Below the pieces are notes generated by a model. The model was not told where the DNA came from. It saw nothing but the letters and a program-made list of their open reading frames with translations, and ran no database searches. Positions 15,046 through 22,224 of a stretch of 23,533 nt of DNA are shown here, piece by piece. The stretch comes from Bacillota bacterium (GTDB lineage Bacteria > Bacillota > Sulfobacillia > Symbiobacteriales > ZC4RG38). The position numbers and the translations under genes were made by a program. Location of the stretch: the NCBI GenBank assembly GCA_003242505.1, contig QGUP01000002.1:1-23533 (forward strand). Reading direction: 5' to 3'. The stretch's first letter is position 1, and each line of letters starts with the position of its first letter.

Positions 15046-15084
15046 CTTGGGCCTCCCTCTCCCCCGTGGACCTCCTCACTCCGG

Positions 15085-15666
15085 TCAGGCCTCCCCGGGC
15101 GCGCCGGCGGGAACGATCCGGATGGCCGGCGGGCTCTCGGGGCAGACGTAGACGCACTGGCCGCAGCCGGTGCAGGCCTCCGGACGGATAGACGGGACGC
15201 CGCCTTCCATCCGGATCGCCTCCTCCGGGAAGGGGCAGCGGGCATAGCAGAGGTCGCAGACGAGTCCCCGGTGGGCCCAGCACCGGGCCGCCTCCAACAC
15301 CGCCGTCCCCATCCGGGCCCGGCGGGGGTCGGCAAGGGCCTCGAGGGCCCCCTCCGGACAGACCCGGGTGCACTCCAGGCAGAGGGTGCAGGGCTGCCCG
15401 AGGGGGTCGATGTACGGGGTGCCCATGGCTGCCCCGGCCTCGGGCCCCAGGAGCCGGATCGCCCCGGGGCCGCAGGCCTCCAGGCACTTCCGGCACCGGG
15501 TGCACGCGAGGAGAAAGGCTGGCTCCGGCAGGGCCCCCGGCGGCCGCAGGTAGCTCCCACCGCCGGTCAGCCGCCGGCCAGCCTCCAGCGAGGCCTGCTC
15601 CACCGCGCCGGCCAGGCCCCGGACCAGGTCCTGGAGCCCCCTGCGGAGAAAACTGCGCCGGTCCAC
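15085..15666 (-). CDS. NapG/MauM-like ferredoxin with four 4Fe-4S clusters, 193 aa
   Basis: Electron-transfer protein. Seen: sixteen cysteines in four sets: C55/58/61/65, C93/96/99/103, C129/137/140/144 and C165/168/171/175. The third set has the CX7CX2CX3C spacing known from NapG-type proteins. The N-terminus DRRSFLRRG resembles a Tat motif, but the following segment is amphipathic, not hydrophobic, so export is doubtful. GTG 15666 was chosen because GGGAGG lies about seven nt upstream; a longer frame to 15816 would start within the preceding gene's terminator. A TGcTACAAT promoter is 80 nt upstream. No NapH partner is nearby. Its neighbour, the molybdopterin-binding protein, suggests service to a molybdoenzyme. 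Confidence 0.88.
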   Translation of the reverse strand: MDRRSFLRRGLQDLVRGLAGAVEQASLEAGRRLTGGGSYLRPPGALPEPAFLLACTRCRKCLEACGPGAIRLLGPEAGAAMGTPYIDPLGQPCTLCLECTRVCPEGALEALADPRRARMGTAVLEAARCWAHRGLVCDLCYARCPFPEEAIRMEGGVPSIRPEACTGCGQCVYVCPESPPAIRIVPAGAPGEA

Positions 15667-15685
15667 CCCGTTCCCTCCCAGTGAT

Positions 15686-15745
15686 GCTGCAGGGTTCTGC
15701 TGCAGGGCGCCCAGGGCCGCCAGCATTCCCGCCGCCAGCATTCCC
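15686..15745. repeat. Two small tandem duplications in the ferredoxin leader
   Basis: gccgccagcattccc occurs twice without a gap (15716-15730, 15731-15745), a perfect 15-bp duplication immediately downstream of the -10 box. gctgcaggg also occurs twice (15686-15694, 15699-15707), period 13. Confidence 0.85.
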
Positions 15746-15754
15746 ATTGTAGCA
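15746..15754 (-). promoter_or_regulatory. Extended -10 promoter of the ferredoxin/molybdopterin-binding operon
   Basis: The minus strand reads TGC-TACAAT, an extended -10 with the same hexamer as the rpsU promoter. The -35 region is GC-rich and poor. The start codon lies 80 nt downstream. It is the only AT-rich spot in this gap. Confidence 0.55.
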
Positions 15755-15807
15755 CTGCACCGGCGCCGGGCCGGCGCGGCCATCGACCCCGGCCCAGCGC
15801 CGGCGGC

Positions 15808-15838
15808 AAAAGCCACGGCCCGGCGGTTCGCCGGGCCG
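15808..15838 (-). terminator. Intrinsic terminator after yqeY
   Basis: Perfect 10-bp stem CGGCCCGGCG (15816-15825) and CGCCGGGCCG (15829-15838) with a 3-nt loop. On the minus strand it starts 12 nt after the yqeY stop and is followed by TGGCTTTTG. Confidence 0.78.
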
Positions 15839-15849
15839 CTGGGTGCCTC

Positions 15850-16305
15850 TCATCCTTCTCCGAGGAGCTCCCTGACCACCTGGCTCACCAGCCGGCCGTC
15901 CGCCCGGCCCTTCACCTGGGGCATCAGGGCCTGCATCACCTTGCCCATGTCCCGGGGGCCGGTGGCCCCCACCTGGGCAATGGCCTGCCGGGCCAGGTCC
16001 CGGATCGCCGCCTCGGAGAGCGGTTCGGGGAGGTACTCCCGGAGCACAGCGATCTCCGCCCGGGTCCTTTCCACCAGGTCCGGTCGCTGTCCCCGCTCAA
16101 ACTCGGCAAGGGCCTCCTCCCGCTGCCTGACCTCCCGGGCGATGACCTCCACCACCTCCGGGTCGGTCAGTTCGCGGCGCCGATCGATCTCCGTGTTCCG
16201 GATGGCCGCCAGGACCAGCCGGAGGGTGTCGAGCCGCAGCCTGCCCTCCTCCTTGGCCCGCAGGGCCACCTTCATCTCTTCCTGCAAGCGCTGCTTCAGG
16301 CTCAT
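15850..16305 (-). CDS. yqeY: GatB/YqeY domain protein, 151 aa
   Basis: Stand-alone YqeY, a helical protein related to the tail domain of GatB. Seen: start MSLKQRLQEEMKVALRAKE, the TLRLVLAAIRNTEI helix, and EYLPEPLSEAAI and MGKVMQALMPQVKGRADG near the end, all hallmark YqeY segments. Length (about 150) is normal. ATG 16305 directly abuts the rpsU stop (TAG then ATG) with GGAG inside rpsU, so the two are coupled. Function is uncertain in all bacteria; the GatB link suggests tRNA-related work. Its pairing with rpsU is widely conserved. Confidence 0.95.
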   Translation of the reverse strand: MSLKQRLQEEMKVALRAKEEGRLRLDTLRLVLAAIRNTEIDRRRELTDPEVVEVIAREVRQREEALAEFERGQRPDLVERTRAEIAVLREYLPEPLSEAAIRDLARQAIAQVGATGPRDMGKVMQALMPQVKGRADGRLVSQVVRELLGEG

Positions 16306-16482
16306 CTAGCTCCACTTCCGCCTGCGGGCATTCTTTTCCTTCTTCTTGCGCCTGACGCTCGGGGGATCGTACGCCTCCCGCTTGCGGAGCTCGGCCAGCA
16401 CCCCCGCCTTCTGGACGGAGCGCTTGAACCGGCGCAGCGCGCTGTCGAGGGACTCGCCCTTGCCGACCCGGACCTCGGGCAT
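16306..16482 (-). CDS. rpsU: 30S ribosomal protein S21, 58 aa
   Basis: Small basic ribosomal protein of the 30S platform near the anti-SD end of 16S rRNA. Seen: MPEVRVGKGESLDSALRRFK, then KREAYDPPSVRRKKKEKNAR, matching S21. ATG 16482 was chosen because GGGAGGGA lies just upstream; a longer frame continues upstream through the promoter and into the HIT gene. It is the first gene of rpsU-yqeY, with a consensus promoter 49-77 nt upstream. Confidence 0.96.
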   Translation of the reverse strand: MPEVRVGKGESLDSALRRFKRSVQKAGVLAELRKREAYDPPSVRRKKKEKNARRRKWS

Positions 16483-16530
16483 CCGATATTCCCTCCCCTC
16501 ACCGACACTGAGGGAAAATGTGACTAATCC

Positions 16531-16559
16531 ATTGTAGCCTGGTGGAATGCTTATGTCAA
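16531..16559 (-). promoter_or_regulatory. Consensus sigma-A promoter of rpsU-yqeY
   Basis: Minus strand: TTGACA (16559-16554), 17-nt spacer, TACAAT (16536-16531). The -35 is perfect and the -10 differs at one base. The leader to the rpsU start is about 40 nt and AT-rich for this genome. It is the best promoter in the window. Confidence 0.92.
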
Positions 16560-16594
16560 CGCGCTCTTCCCGTCCCAGGCGGCCAGGACGGACC

Positions 16595-16939
16595 TCAGGC
16601 CATCCCGTGGCCCATCTTCCTGCCGCCCAGGATGTGGAAGTGCAGATGCGGCACCATCTGGCCCGAATCGGGGCCGGTGTTGGCCACCAGCCGGAACCCG
16701 GTCTCGGCCACCCCCAGCTCCCGGGCCACCTGCTGGATGGCGCTGAAGAGCCGGCTGAGGAGTTGCCCGTCCTGGGCCGGCAGTTCCATGACGCTGGCAT
16801 AGTGGGCCTTGGGGATCACCAGCACGTGGACCGGCGCCTGGGGGTTGATGTCCTTGAAGGCCAGGACCAGGTCGTCCTCGTACACCTTGGCGCTGGGCAG
16901 CTCGCCCCGGACGATCTTGCAGAAAATGCAATCCTGCAT
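16595..16939 (-). CDS. HIT-family nucleotide hydrolase (HinT-like), 114 aa
   Basis: Seen: N-terminal zinc-type pair C4-x2-C7 in DCIFCKI, KVYEDDLVLAFKDINPQAPVHVLVIP core, and the histidine triad H98-x-H100-x-H102 in PHLHFHILGG. Known for the family: hydrolysis of AMP-lysine/AMP-NH2-like substrates and aminoacyl-AMP. I chose ATG 16939 over GTG 16948 because AGGTGA is five nt before it. It is flanked by Ddl upstream and rpsU downstream, with the rpsU promoter just past its stop. In many Bacillota a HIT gene sits in this same neighbourhood. Physiological substrate not deducible. Confidence 0.94.
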   Translation of the reverse strand: MQDCIFCKIVRGELPSAKVYEDDLVLAFKDINPQAPVHVLVIPKAHYASVMELPAQDGQLLSRLFSAIQQVARELGVAETGFRLVANTGPDSGQMVPHLHFHILGGRKMGHGMA

Positions 16940-17010
16940 CGGCTTCACCTCAGAGCTCAGGGTCTCGGCGGGATCGACTCTTTCAACTGTTTATCCTTTT
17001 CATTTCGACC

Positions 17011-17035
17011 GCGGCGGCGGATCTCCTGCCGCCGC
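17011..17035 (-). terminator. Terminator-like hairpin after ddl
   Basis: GCGGCGGC (17011-17018) pairs with GCCGCCGC (17028-17035), loop 9 nt, starting 17 nt after the ddl stop on the minus strand. The following bases are A-rich, not U-rich, so it is a weak intrinsic terminator. The A-rich patch (16976-17008) may hold a HIT promoter that I cannot resolve. Confidence 0.45.
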
Positions 17036-17052
17036 CCGCTCCTTGCCGCCCC

Positions 17053-18225
17053 TCAGAGGGAGACCTGGTTCCGCTGCCGGTCCCGCCACCGTTCGATGGC
17101 CAGCTGGATCAGCCGGTCGATCAGTTCGGGGTAGGGAATGCCCGAGGCCTCCATCAGCTTCGGGAACATGCTGATTCGGGTAAAGCCGGGGATGGTGTTG
17201 ATCTCATTGATGTAGAACTCTCCGGTCCGCCGGTCGAGGAAGAAGTCCACCCGGGCCATCCCCGCGCCGTCGATGGCCTTGAAGGCCGTGACGGCCATCT
17301 CCCGCACCGCCCGGGTCTGCTCCGGGGTGAGGGGCGCGGGGATGAGGAGCTGGGCCTTGTCGTCGAAGTACTTGTCCTCGTAGTCGTAAAACTCCCGGCC
17401 GGGGATGATCTCGCCGGGCACCGAGGCGAAGGGCTCCTCGTTCCCCAGCACCGCGACCTCGATCTCCCGGGCGTCGATGCCCTGCTCCACCAGGATCTTC
17501 CGGTCGAACCGGGCCGCCAGGGCCAGGCCCTGCCGGAGCCCCTCCCGGTCCTTGGCCTTGGTGATGCCCACGCTGGAACCCAGGTTGGCGGGCTTGACGA
17601 AGACCGGGTAGGTGAGCCGGGACTCCACCTCCGCCAGCACCGCCTCCGGCTCCGCCTCCCACCGGCTCCGAAGCACCGTGAGGTACGGCGCCACCTTGAG
17701 GCCGGCGCTCGCGAAGAGCACCTTGGCCACCGCCTTATCCATCCCCACCGCCGAGGCCAGGACGCCGCACCCCACATAGGGTACCCCGGCCATCTCCAGG
17801 AGACCCTGGATGGTGCCGTCCTCGCCGTAGGGGCCGTGGAGGACCGGGAAGAAGACCGCGGGCGGGTCGTCGCCGGCATCGCCGGGGGCTGCGATCTCCA
17901 GGAGCCCCGGGGCCGCGGCCGGAACCCCAGGCCCGGCCGGCGACGGAGCGGCCGGCCCGGTCGGGGTAAGGGGCATCAGCTCCCGGATGGTAGGGTCCCC
18001 CACGAGGCCGACCCGCACTCCCCCCGCCTTCTCCACCCCTTCCATCAGGGCTCGGAGGGGGTCCCGGGTCCGGAGCCACTGCCCCTCCTTGGTGATGCCG
18101 ATGGGGATGACCTCGTACTTCTCCGGGTCGATGGCTTCGAGGATGTTCCGGGCGGACATGAGGGAGACCTCGTGTTCGCCGGAACGGCCGCCGAAGATGA
18201 GGTAGACCCGTGTCCGTCTGCGCAA
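17053..18225 (-). CDS. ddl: D-alanine--D-alanine ligase, 390 aa
   Basis: Cytoplasmic ATP-grasp ligase making D-Ala-D-Ala for peptidoglycan. Seen: GGRSGEHEVSLMS with Glu17, LHGPYGEDGTIQG, KPANLGSSVGITK with Ser217/218, the omega-loop Tyr280 in EFYDYEDKY, and INEINTIPGFT near the end. Tyr280 in place of His argues for D-Ala-D-Ala, not a vancomycin-type D-lactate ligase. A Pro/Ala-rich insertion (about 86-120) is not part of the usual fold. The start is TTG 18225, with AGGACGG upstream; no ATG/GTG fits the conserved N-terminus. It is not next to murF or other wall genes, which is unusual but not rare. Confidence 0.95.
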   Translation of the reverse strand: MRRRTRVYLIFGGRSGEHEVSLMSARNILEAIDPEKYEVIPIGITKEGQWLRTRDPLRALMEGVEKAGGVRVGLVGDPTIRELMPLTPTGPAAPSPAGPGVPAAAPGLLEIAAPGDAGDDPPAVFFPVLHGPYGEDGTIQGLLEMAGVPYVGCGVLASAVGMDKAVAKVLFASAGLKVAPYLTVLRSRWEAEPEAVLAEVESRLTYPVFVKPANLGSSVGITKAKDREGLRQGLALAARFDRKILVEQGIDAREIEVAVLGNEEPFASVPGEIIPGREFYDYEDKYFDDKAQLLIPAPLTPEQTRAVREMAVTAFKAIDGAGMARVDFFLDRRTGEFYINEINTIPGFTRISMFPKLMEASGIPYPELIDRLIQLAIERWRDRQRNQVSL

Positions 18226-18335
18226 GGGGATTCCGTCCTTTCTGCCCTTTCGCTATGGGTATGCAGCCCAGGCCGGCGGCCATGCCTGCCCCGCCGCCCG
18301 AGAGGCCCGCTGCCCGACCATCCCGCTACAGGAGT

Positions 18336-18374
18336 GGCCTCCGAAAGCCAGGCCGCGCCCGGCTCCCGGAGGCC
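18336..18374 (-). terminator. Compound hairpin after mtaB
   Basis: GGCCTCCG (18336-18343) pairs with CGGAGGCC (18367-18374). Inside, AGCC..GG and CC..GGCT continue the stem. It begins 32 nt after the mtaB stop on the minus strand and lacks a U tract. The rest of the 181-nt gap to ddl shows no gene and no clear promoter. Confidence 0.5.
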
Positions 18375-18406
18375 GGTTGCTGGCGGCTCCGGGGCGGCCT
18401 GGGGAA

Positions 18407-19792
18407 TCAGACGCCCACCACGGGCAGCCAGATCCGCTCCCGGTCCGGCCGGGTGCTGCCGATGGCCCGGCCTGCCATCTCGCCCACCACCACGTCGTCC
18501 GCCAGTTCCGTCAGCCGCACCGGCACCAGGGTGTTCCGCAGTTCGTCCCCGGCCCGGAACCGCACCCGGATGTAGTTATGGGTGTAGCCCTCCAGCCACC
18601 CCTCCTCGGTGTCCGCCTCCTCCTCCGCCAGGACCAGGAGGGTCTGGCCGAGGAACCGGGAATGGAACTGCCGCTGCAGCTCGTCCCCGAGGGCGATCAT
18701 CTCCCGGACCCGGGCCTCCTTCACCGCCTTGGGCACCTGGTCCGGCATGGTGGCCGCCGGGGTGCCCTGCCGGGGGGAGAAGGGGAAGACGTGGATCCGG
18801 CTGAAGGCCATCTCCCGGACAAAGGCCATCGACTCCCGGTGCTCCGCCTCGGTCTCCCCGGGGAAGCCGACGATGATGTCCGTGGTCAGGCCGCAGTCGG
18901 GCATCACCGACCGGATCCGCTCCACCTTCTCCCGGAACTCCCGGGCGGTGTAGGGCCGCTTCATCCGCCGGAGCACCGTCTCGCTGCCGCTCTGGAGCGA
19001 CAGGTGCAGGTGCCGGCAGATCTTCGGGTGGTTGGCCATCAGGTCGATCAGCCGGTCGGTCACGTGCCGGGGCTCGATGGAGGAGAGCCGGACCCGCTCG
19101 ATGCCGGGGACCTCCGCCACCCGCTCCATCAGCTCCTCCAGGGTGAAGCGGTAGCGGACGTCCTTGCCGTAGCTGCCCACGTGGATCCCGGTGAGGACCA
19201 CCTCCCGGTACCCCTGGGCGGCCAGCCGCTCCACCTCCGCCAGGACGCTCTCCGGGTCCCGGCTCCGGGGCTTGCCCCGGGCGTAGGGGATGATGCAGAA
19301 GGTGCAGAAGACGTTGCACCCCTCCTGGATCTTCACCACCGCCCGGGTGGCCTGGGAGAAGGTGTCGATGGGGATCTCCTCGAACTCCCGGGCCTGCCAG
19401 ATGTTGTTGACCGCCCGGATCGGGACCTCCCGGCGCATCGCCTCTTCACAGAGTTCGACAATCCGGTGCCGGTCCTGGTGGCCGACGATCAGGTTGACCC
19501 CGGGGATCGCGGCCACCTCGTCCGGAGCGGTCTGGGTATAGCAACCGGTCACCGCCACCACGCTCATGGGGGAGCGGCGGATGGCATTCCGGATCATCTG
19601 CCGGCTCTTGGCGGCGCCCCGCCCGGTGACGGTGCAGGTGTTGATCACGTAGATGTCCGCTTCCTGGTCGAAGTCGACGATCGTGTACCCGGCCCGCCGG
19701 AAGAGGGTCATCATCTGCTCGGTGTCGTACTGGTTGACCTTGCACCCGAGGGTGCAGAAGGCAACCCGGCGCCCCCGCTCCACCACCGTCAC
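18407..19792 (-). CDS. mtaB: tRNA t6A37 methylthiotransferase MtaB, 461 aa
   Basis: Radical-SAM enzyme that adds a methylthio group to t6A at tRNA position 37. Seen: the N-terminal MTTase domain with C17 (TLGCKVNQYD), C53 (NTCTVT) and C84 (VTGCYTQ) for the auxiliary cluster, the radical-SAM triad C159-x3-C163-x2-C166 (EGCNVFCTFC), HLSLQSGSETVLRRMKR, and a C-terminal TRAM-like stretch. TLGCKVNQYD is the MtaB/YqeV form rather than MiaB. GTG 19792 has AGGA seven nt upstream. It has its own promoter and is separated from rsmE by two plus-strand genes. Confidence 0.95.
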   Translation of the reverse strand: MTVVERGRRVAFCTLGCKVNQYDTEQMMTLFRRAGYTIVDFDQEADIYVINTCTVTGRGAAKSRQMIRNAIRRSPMSVVAVTGCYTQTAPDEVAAIPGVNLIVGHQDRHRIVELCEEAMRREVPIRAVNNIWQAREFEEIPIDTFSQATRAVVKIQEGCNVFCTFCIIPYARGKPRSRDPESVLAEVERLAAQGYREVVLTGIHVGSYGKDVRYRFTLEELMERVAEVPGIERVRLSSIEPRHVTDRLIDLMANHPKICRHLHLSLQSGSETVLRRMKRPYTAREFREKVERIRSVMPDCGLTTDIIVGFPGETEAEHRESMAFVREMAFSRIHVFPFSPRQGTPAATMPDQVPKAVKEARVREMIALGDELQRQFHSRFLGQTLLVLAEEEADTEEGWLEGYTHNYIRVRFRAGDELRNTLVPVRLTELADDVVVGEMAGRAIGSTRPDRERIWLPVVGV

Positions 19793-19827
19793 CTCGCCTT
19801 CCTGCTGAGACGCGGGGTCTCCGCTGT

Positions 19828-19840
19828 ATAGGATACCTAT
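19828..19840. promoter_or_regulatory. Inverted repeat ATAGG-ATA-CCTAT, candidate operator
   Basis: Perfect 5-bp arms around ATA in the AT-rich centre of the divergent mtaB/metallophosphoesterase gap, just downstream of the mtaB -10. A second small stem, GAGAC-GCGGG-GTCTC (19807-19821), lies in the mtaB leader. Either could be regulatory; no regulator is known. Confidence 0.35.
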
Positions 19841-19847
19841 CTAGTTT

Positions 19848-19876
19848 ATGATACTGGCTCGCCACCGACAGGACAA
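19848..19876 (-). promoter_or_regulatory. Promoter of mtaB
   Basis: Minus strand: TTGTCC (19876-19871), 17-nt spacer, TATCAT (19853-19848). The leader to GTG 19792 is about 50 nt. A plus-strand TATGAT (19847-19852) overlaps and could serve the metallophosphoesterase, but its -35 is poor. Confidence 0.65.
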
Positions 19877-19945
19877 GGGCGGAATGACCCGGGCGCCGGC
19901 GGAGCCCGGGGCGCCGGAAGGGCACCGGCCGGGTGACCGGGGGAG

Positions 19946-19998
19946 GCGCCGGCAGGGAGAGGAGGGGATGGACGCCGGCAGGGAGAAGAGGAAGGGTA
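19946..19998. repeat. Two ~26-bp units before the metallophosphoesterase gene
   Basis: cgccggcagggaga begins at 19947 and 19973 (period 26), each followed by purine-rich AGGAGG/AGAGGAAGG. The second unit runs into the true ribosome site GGAGGGGG. The first copy even has GGAGGGGATGG, an SD-like stretch close to an ATG. Confidence 0.75.
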
Positions 19999-20020
19999 CG
20001 GAAGGAGGGGGAACAGGCCC

Positions 20021-20734
20021 ATGCGGCTGGCGGTTATCGCCGACATCCACGGAAACCTCGCAGCCCTGGAAGCGGTGCTGGCAGACATCCGGCGGCAGGG
20101 GGCCGATGCGGTGGTCTGCCTGGGGGACGTGGCCTTCAAGGGGCCGCAGCCGGCGGAGTGTGTCGACCGGCTGCGGCAACTCGGCATCCCCTGCGTCCTG
20201 GGCAATACCGACCGCTGGCTGGCCCGGGGGCTGCCGGAGCCGGTGGCGGCCCGGCCCGGGATGGCGGAGATCCTCGAGTGGTGCCGGCAGCAACTGGGAC
20301 CCGAACGGATCCGGTGGCTGGGGGAGCTGCCCTTCGCCCACACCCTGAACCTCGAGGGGCTGACGGTCCGGGCGGTCCACGGCTCGCCCCGGTCCGAGGA
20401 CGAGTTCACCTTCCCGTGGCTCACTGACGAGGAACTGATGCCCCTGCTGGAAGGGGTGGCCGAGGCAGCGGTCTGCGTGGGCCACCACCACCTGCCCATG
20501 GTCCGCCGGGCGATGGGCAAGTGGCTCTTCGGCCCGGGCAGCGTGGGGATGCCTGGGGACGGGGACACCCGGGCCGCCTACGGGCTGCTGGTCACGGCGC
20601 CGGGCGGCGGGATGGAAGCCCGGCTGGTCCGGGTCCCCTACGACCTGGAGGCGACCCTGGCGGTGGCCGCCCAGCGGCAGATGCCCGGGCAGGCGGCCTA
20701 CGCCGAGGCCCTCCGGGCCGGCCGGCTGGCGTAG
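20021..20734 (+). CDS. Metallophosphoesterase (YfcE/MJ0936-like), 237 aa
   Basis: Calcineurin-like phosphoesterase with a two-metal site. Seen: D8-x-H10 in IADIHGN, D36 in LGDVAFKGP, N62 in LGNTD, H120 in VHGSPR, and H155-H157 in GHHHLPM (usually GHTH). Known members cleave phosphodiesters or phosphomonoesters; the substrate is not predictable. ATG 20021 is preceded by GGAGGGGG at about eight nt. It opens a short plus-strand block with the PCD gene. Nothing indicates membrane or export. Confidence 0.92.
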   Translation: MRLAVIADIHGNLAALEAVLADIRRQGADAVVCLGDVAFKGPQPAECVDRLRQLGIPCVLGNTDRWLARGLPEPVAARPGMAEILEWCRQQLGPERIRWLGELPFAHTLNLEGLTVRAVHGSPRSEDEFTFPWLTDEELMPLLEGVAEAAVCVGHHHLPMVRRAMGKWLFGPGSVGMPGDGDTRAAYGLLVTAPGGGMEARLVRVPYDLEATLAVAAQRQMPGQAAYAEALRAGRLA

Positions 20735-20740
20735 GAGTAC

Positions 20741-20830
20741 TGGCACGGCCAGGTTGGCCGCTGGCGGAGCGGCTGGTACGGCCAGGTGGCCAGCCGGCGG
20801 AGCGGCTGGTACAGCCAGGTGGCCGGCTGA
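20741..20830. repeat. 2.7 tandem copies of a 33-bp unit between the metallophosphoesterase and PCD genes
   Basis: 20741-20773, 20774-20806 and a partial 20807-20830 copy. The unit is tgg(c/t)acggccaggt-ggcc followed by a GGCGGAGCGGC end. It begins six nt after the metallophosphoesterase stop and stops ten nt before the PCD ribosome site AGGAGGTG. Confidence 0.9.
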
Positions 20831-20854
20831 TCCCGGCAGAAGGAGGTGCGCCCC

Positions 20855-21157
20855 ATGACCCGGCTCCCCCGGCTCACCGAGGAAGAGATCGCCCAGGCCC
20901 TGGCCGGCGCCCCCGGCTGGGCGGTGGTGGACGGCAAACTGGAGAAGAAGTACCGGTTCCGGGACTTCCGGGAGGCGATGGCCTTTGTCAACCGGGTGGC
21001 GGAGGCGGCGGAGGCCGAGCAGCACCACCCGGACATCGCCATCCACTACAACCAGGTGGTGATCCAGTGGGTCACCTGGGGCTCCCGGGGGATCACCCGC
21101 CGGGACTTCGAGATGGCCGCCCGGTGCGACGGGATCTACAGCGAGTCGGGCAGATGA
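20855..21157 (+). CDS. Pterin-4a-carbinolamine dehydratase, 100 aa
   Basis: Seen: the PCD signature EQHHPDIAIHYNQVVIQW (H57, H58, P59, D60, H64, W72) followed by D84, so the catalytic histidines are intact. Length is normal. I chose ATG 20855 because AGGAGGTG is six nt before it; a GTG at 20846 lies inside the ribosome site. The usual reaction is dehydration of 4a-hydroxytetrahydrobiopterin after aromatic hydroxylases, but none is in the window. Bacterial PCDs can act elsewhere; the role here is unknown. It is the second gene of the plus-strand block and is followed, after 133 nt, by a strong terminator. Confidence 0.94.
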   Translation: MTRLPRLTEEEIAQALAGAPGWAVVDGKLEKKYRFRDFREAMAFVNRVAEAAEAEQHHPDIAIHYNQVVIQWVTWGSRGITRRDFEMAARCDGIYSESGR

Positions 21158-21290
21158 GGCTGCGGCGGGAATGGGACGGCGGGGCCCATTCGGCGGCGGG
21201 GCCCGTCAGACGACGGCACCCAACCGATGCGGACGCCCATCGGCCGGCGGCGCCAATCGGAGATCCGTGGGAAACAGACCCGGTGCAAAT
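21158..21290. repeat. Repeat-rich 3' spacer after PCD, no gene seen
   Basis: CGGCGGGGCCC occurs twice (21177-21187, 21194-21204), and then decays into similar GC motifs. CCGATG (21224-21229) and CATCGG (21238-21243) form a small stem. Together with 21328-21465, also without visible genes or signals, this makes a 308-nt gap between the convergent PCD and rsmE genes. Open frames here are composition artefacts. Confidence 0.4.
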
Positions 21291-21327
21291 GCGGCCGCTT
21301 CCACGCGGGAGCGGCCGCTGGTTTTTT
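21291..21327 (+). terminator. Strong intrinsic terminator of the plus-strand block
   Basis: GCGGCCGCT (21291-21299) pairs with AGCGGCCGC (21310-21318), 10-nt loop, then TGG and six T (21322-21327). This is the clearest plus-strand terminator. The reverse direction has no good T tract. Confidence 0.93.
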
Positions 21328-21465
21328 GCTGAGCCCGCAACCCGGCCGGGCCGACCGGAGCTCAGGCCGCTGCCCCCTGCCCCAGCCGGGCAAGGGCCAG
21401 CCGGATCCCCCAGGGGCCCCTCCGCCCCCGGGCCCGGCGCCCGGCCCTCGCCGGCGGCCCCGGCA

Positions 21466-22224
21466 TCACCCATCCGGCTCACCTCCCAGGTCCCCCACGG
21501 CGTAGAGGATCGCCGCCACCGCGGCCAGGGCCGCGGTCTCGGTCCGGAGGATCCGGGGCCCCAGCCCCACCGGATGGGCGCCGGCGGCCACCGCCGCCGC
21601 CACCTCCGCCTCCGTCAGCCCCCCTTCCGGGCCGACGAAGACCGCGACCCTGGCCCCGGGTCGCACCCCGGCCAGCCGCTGCCGGAGCCCCGGCCGACCC
21701 GCTTCCTGCTCCCAGAGCACCAGGGCCAGGTCAAACTCCGGCACCCGGCGGACCGCCTCGGCCCAGGTGTGCAGGGGATGGGCCTCGGGGATCGCCCCCC
21801 GGCGGGCCTGCTGGGCAGCCTCCCGGACCACCTTCTGCCAGCGGACCCGCCGGGCCGCGGCCTTCTCCGGGTCGAGCTTCACCACCGACCGGGCGCAGGC
21901 CACGGGGACAAAGGCGCTCACCCCGATCTCCGTCCCGTGCTGGAGGACCTGCTCCAGCTTCTCCCCCTTGGGCAGCCCCTGAAAGACAGTGATGTGGACC
22001 GGCGGCTCGGAGCGCACCGGCTCCCGGGAGAGGATCCGGCCCCGGGCCTGGGGCCCCCGGGTCTCCACCAGCTCGCACCGGTAGGCCACGCCGCCGGCCA
22101 CCGCGGTGAAGGCCTCCCCGGGCCGGGCCCGGAGCACCCGCACCAGGTGGTGGGAATCCTCGGGGCTGAGCCAGACCTCCTCCGCCCCGATCCCTTCCTC
22201 GTCGACGAAGAACCAGTGGCTCAA
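21466..22224 (-). CDS. rsmE: 16S rRNA m3U1498 methyltransferase RsmE, 252 aa
   Basis: SPOUT-class enzyme methylating U1498 of 16S rRNA. Seen: start SHWFFVDEE (PUA-like N-terminus), FQGLPKGEKLEQVLQHGTEI, the knot-forming VAVFVGPEGGLTEAE and LGPRILRTETAALAAV, all RsmE hallmarks. Length is normal. The start is TTG 22224, whose TTGA overlaps the prmA stop. No clean SD is visible, so translation probably relies on coupling to prmA. A longer frame upstream is just antiparallel overlap with prmA. Confidence 0.94.
   Translation of the reverse strand: MSHWFFVDEEGIGAEEVWLSPEDSHHLVRVLRARPGEAFTAVAGGVAYRCELVETRGPQARGRILSREPVRSEPPVHITVFQGLPKGEKLEQVLQHGTEIGVSAFVPVACARSVVKLDPEKAAARRVRWQKVVREAAQQARRGAIPEAHPLHTWAEAVRRVPEFDLALVLWEQEAGRPGLRQRLAGVRPGARVAVFVGPEGGLTEAEVAAAVAAGAHPVGLGPRILRTETAALAAVAAILYAVGDLGGEPDG

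Noticed and set aside
13324..15684. 786-codon plus-strand open frame
   Set aside because: It runs antisense through phoP, the molybdopterin-binding gene and the ferredoxin gene and shows no recognisable domain.
20807..20846. Riboswitch or leader RNA before PCD
   Set aside because: The sequence is explained by the 33-bp tandem repeat and the ribosome site; no known riboswitch core is seen.
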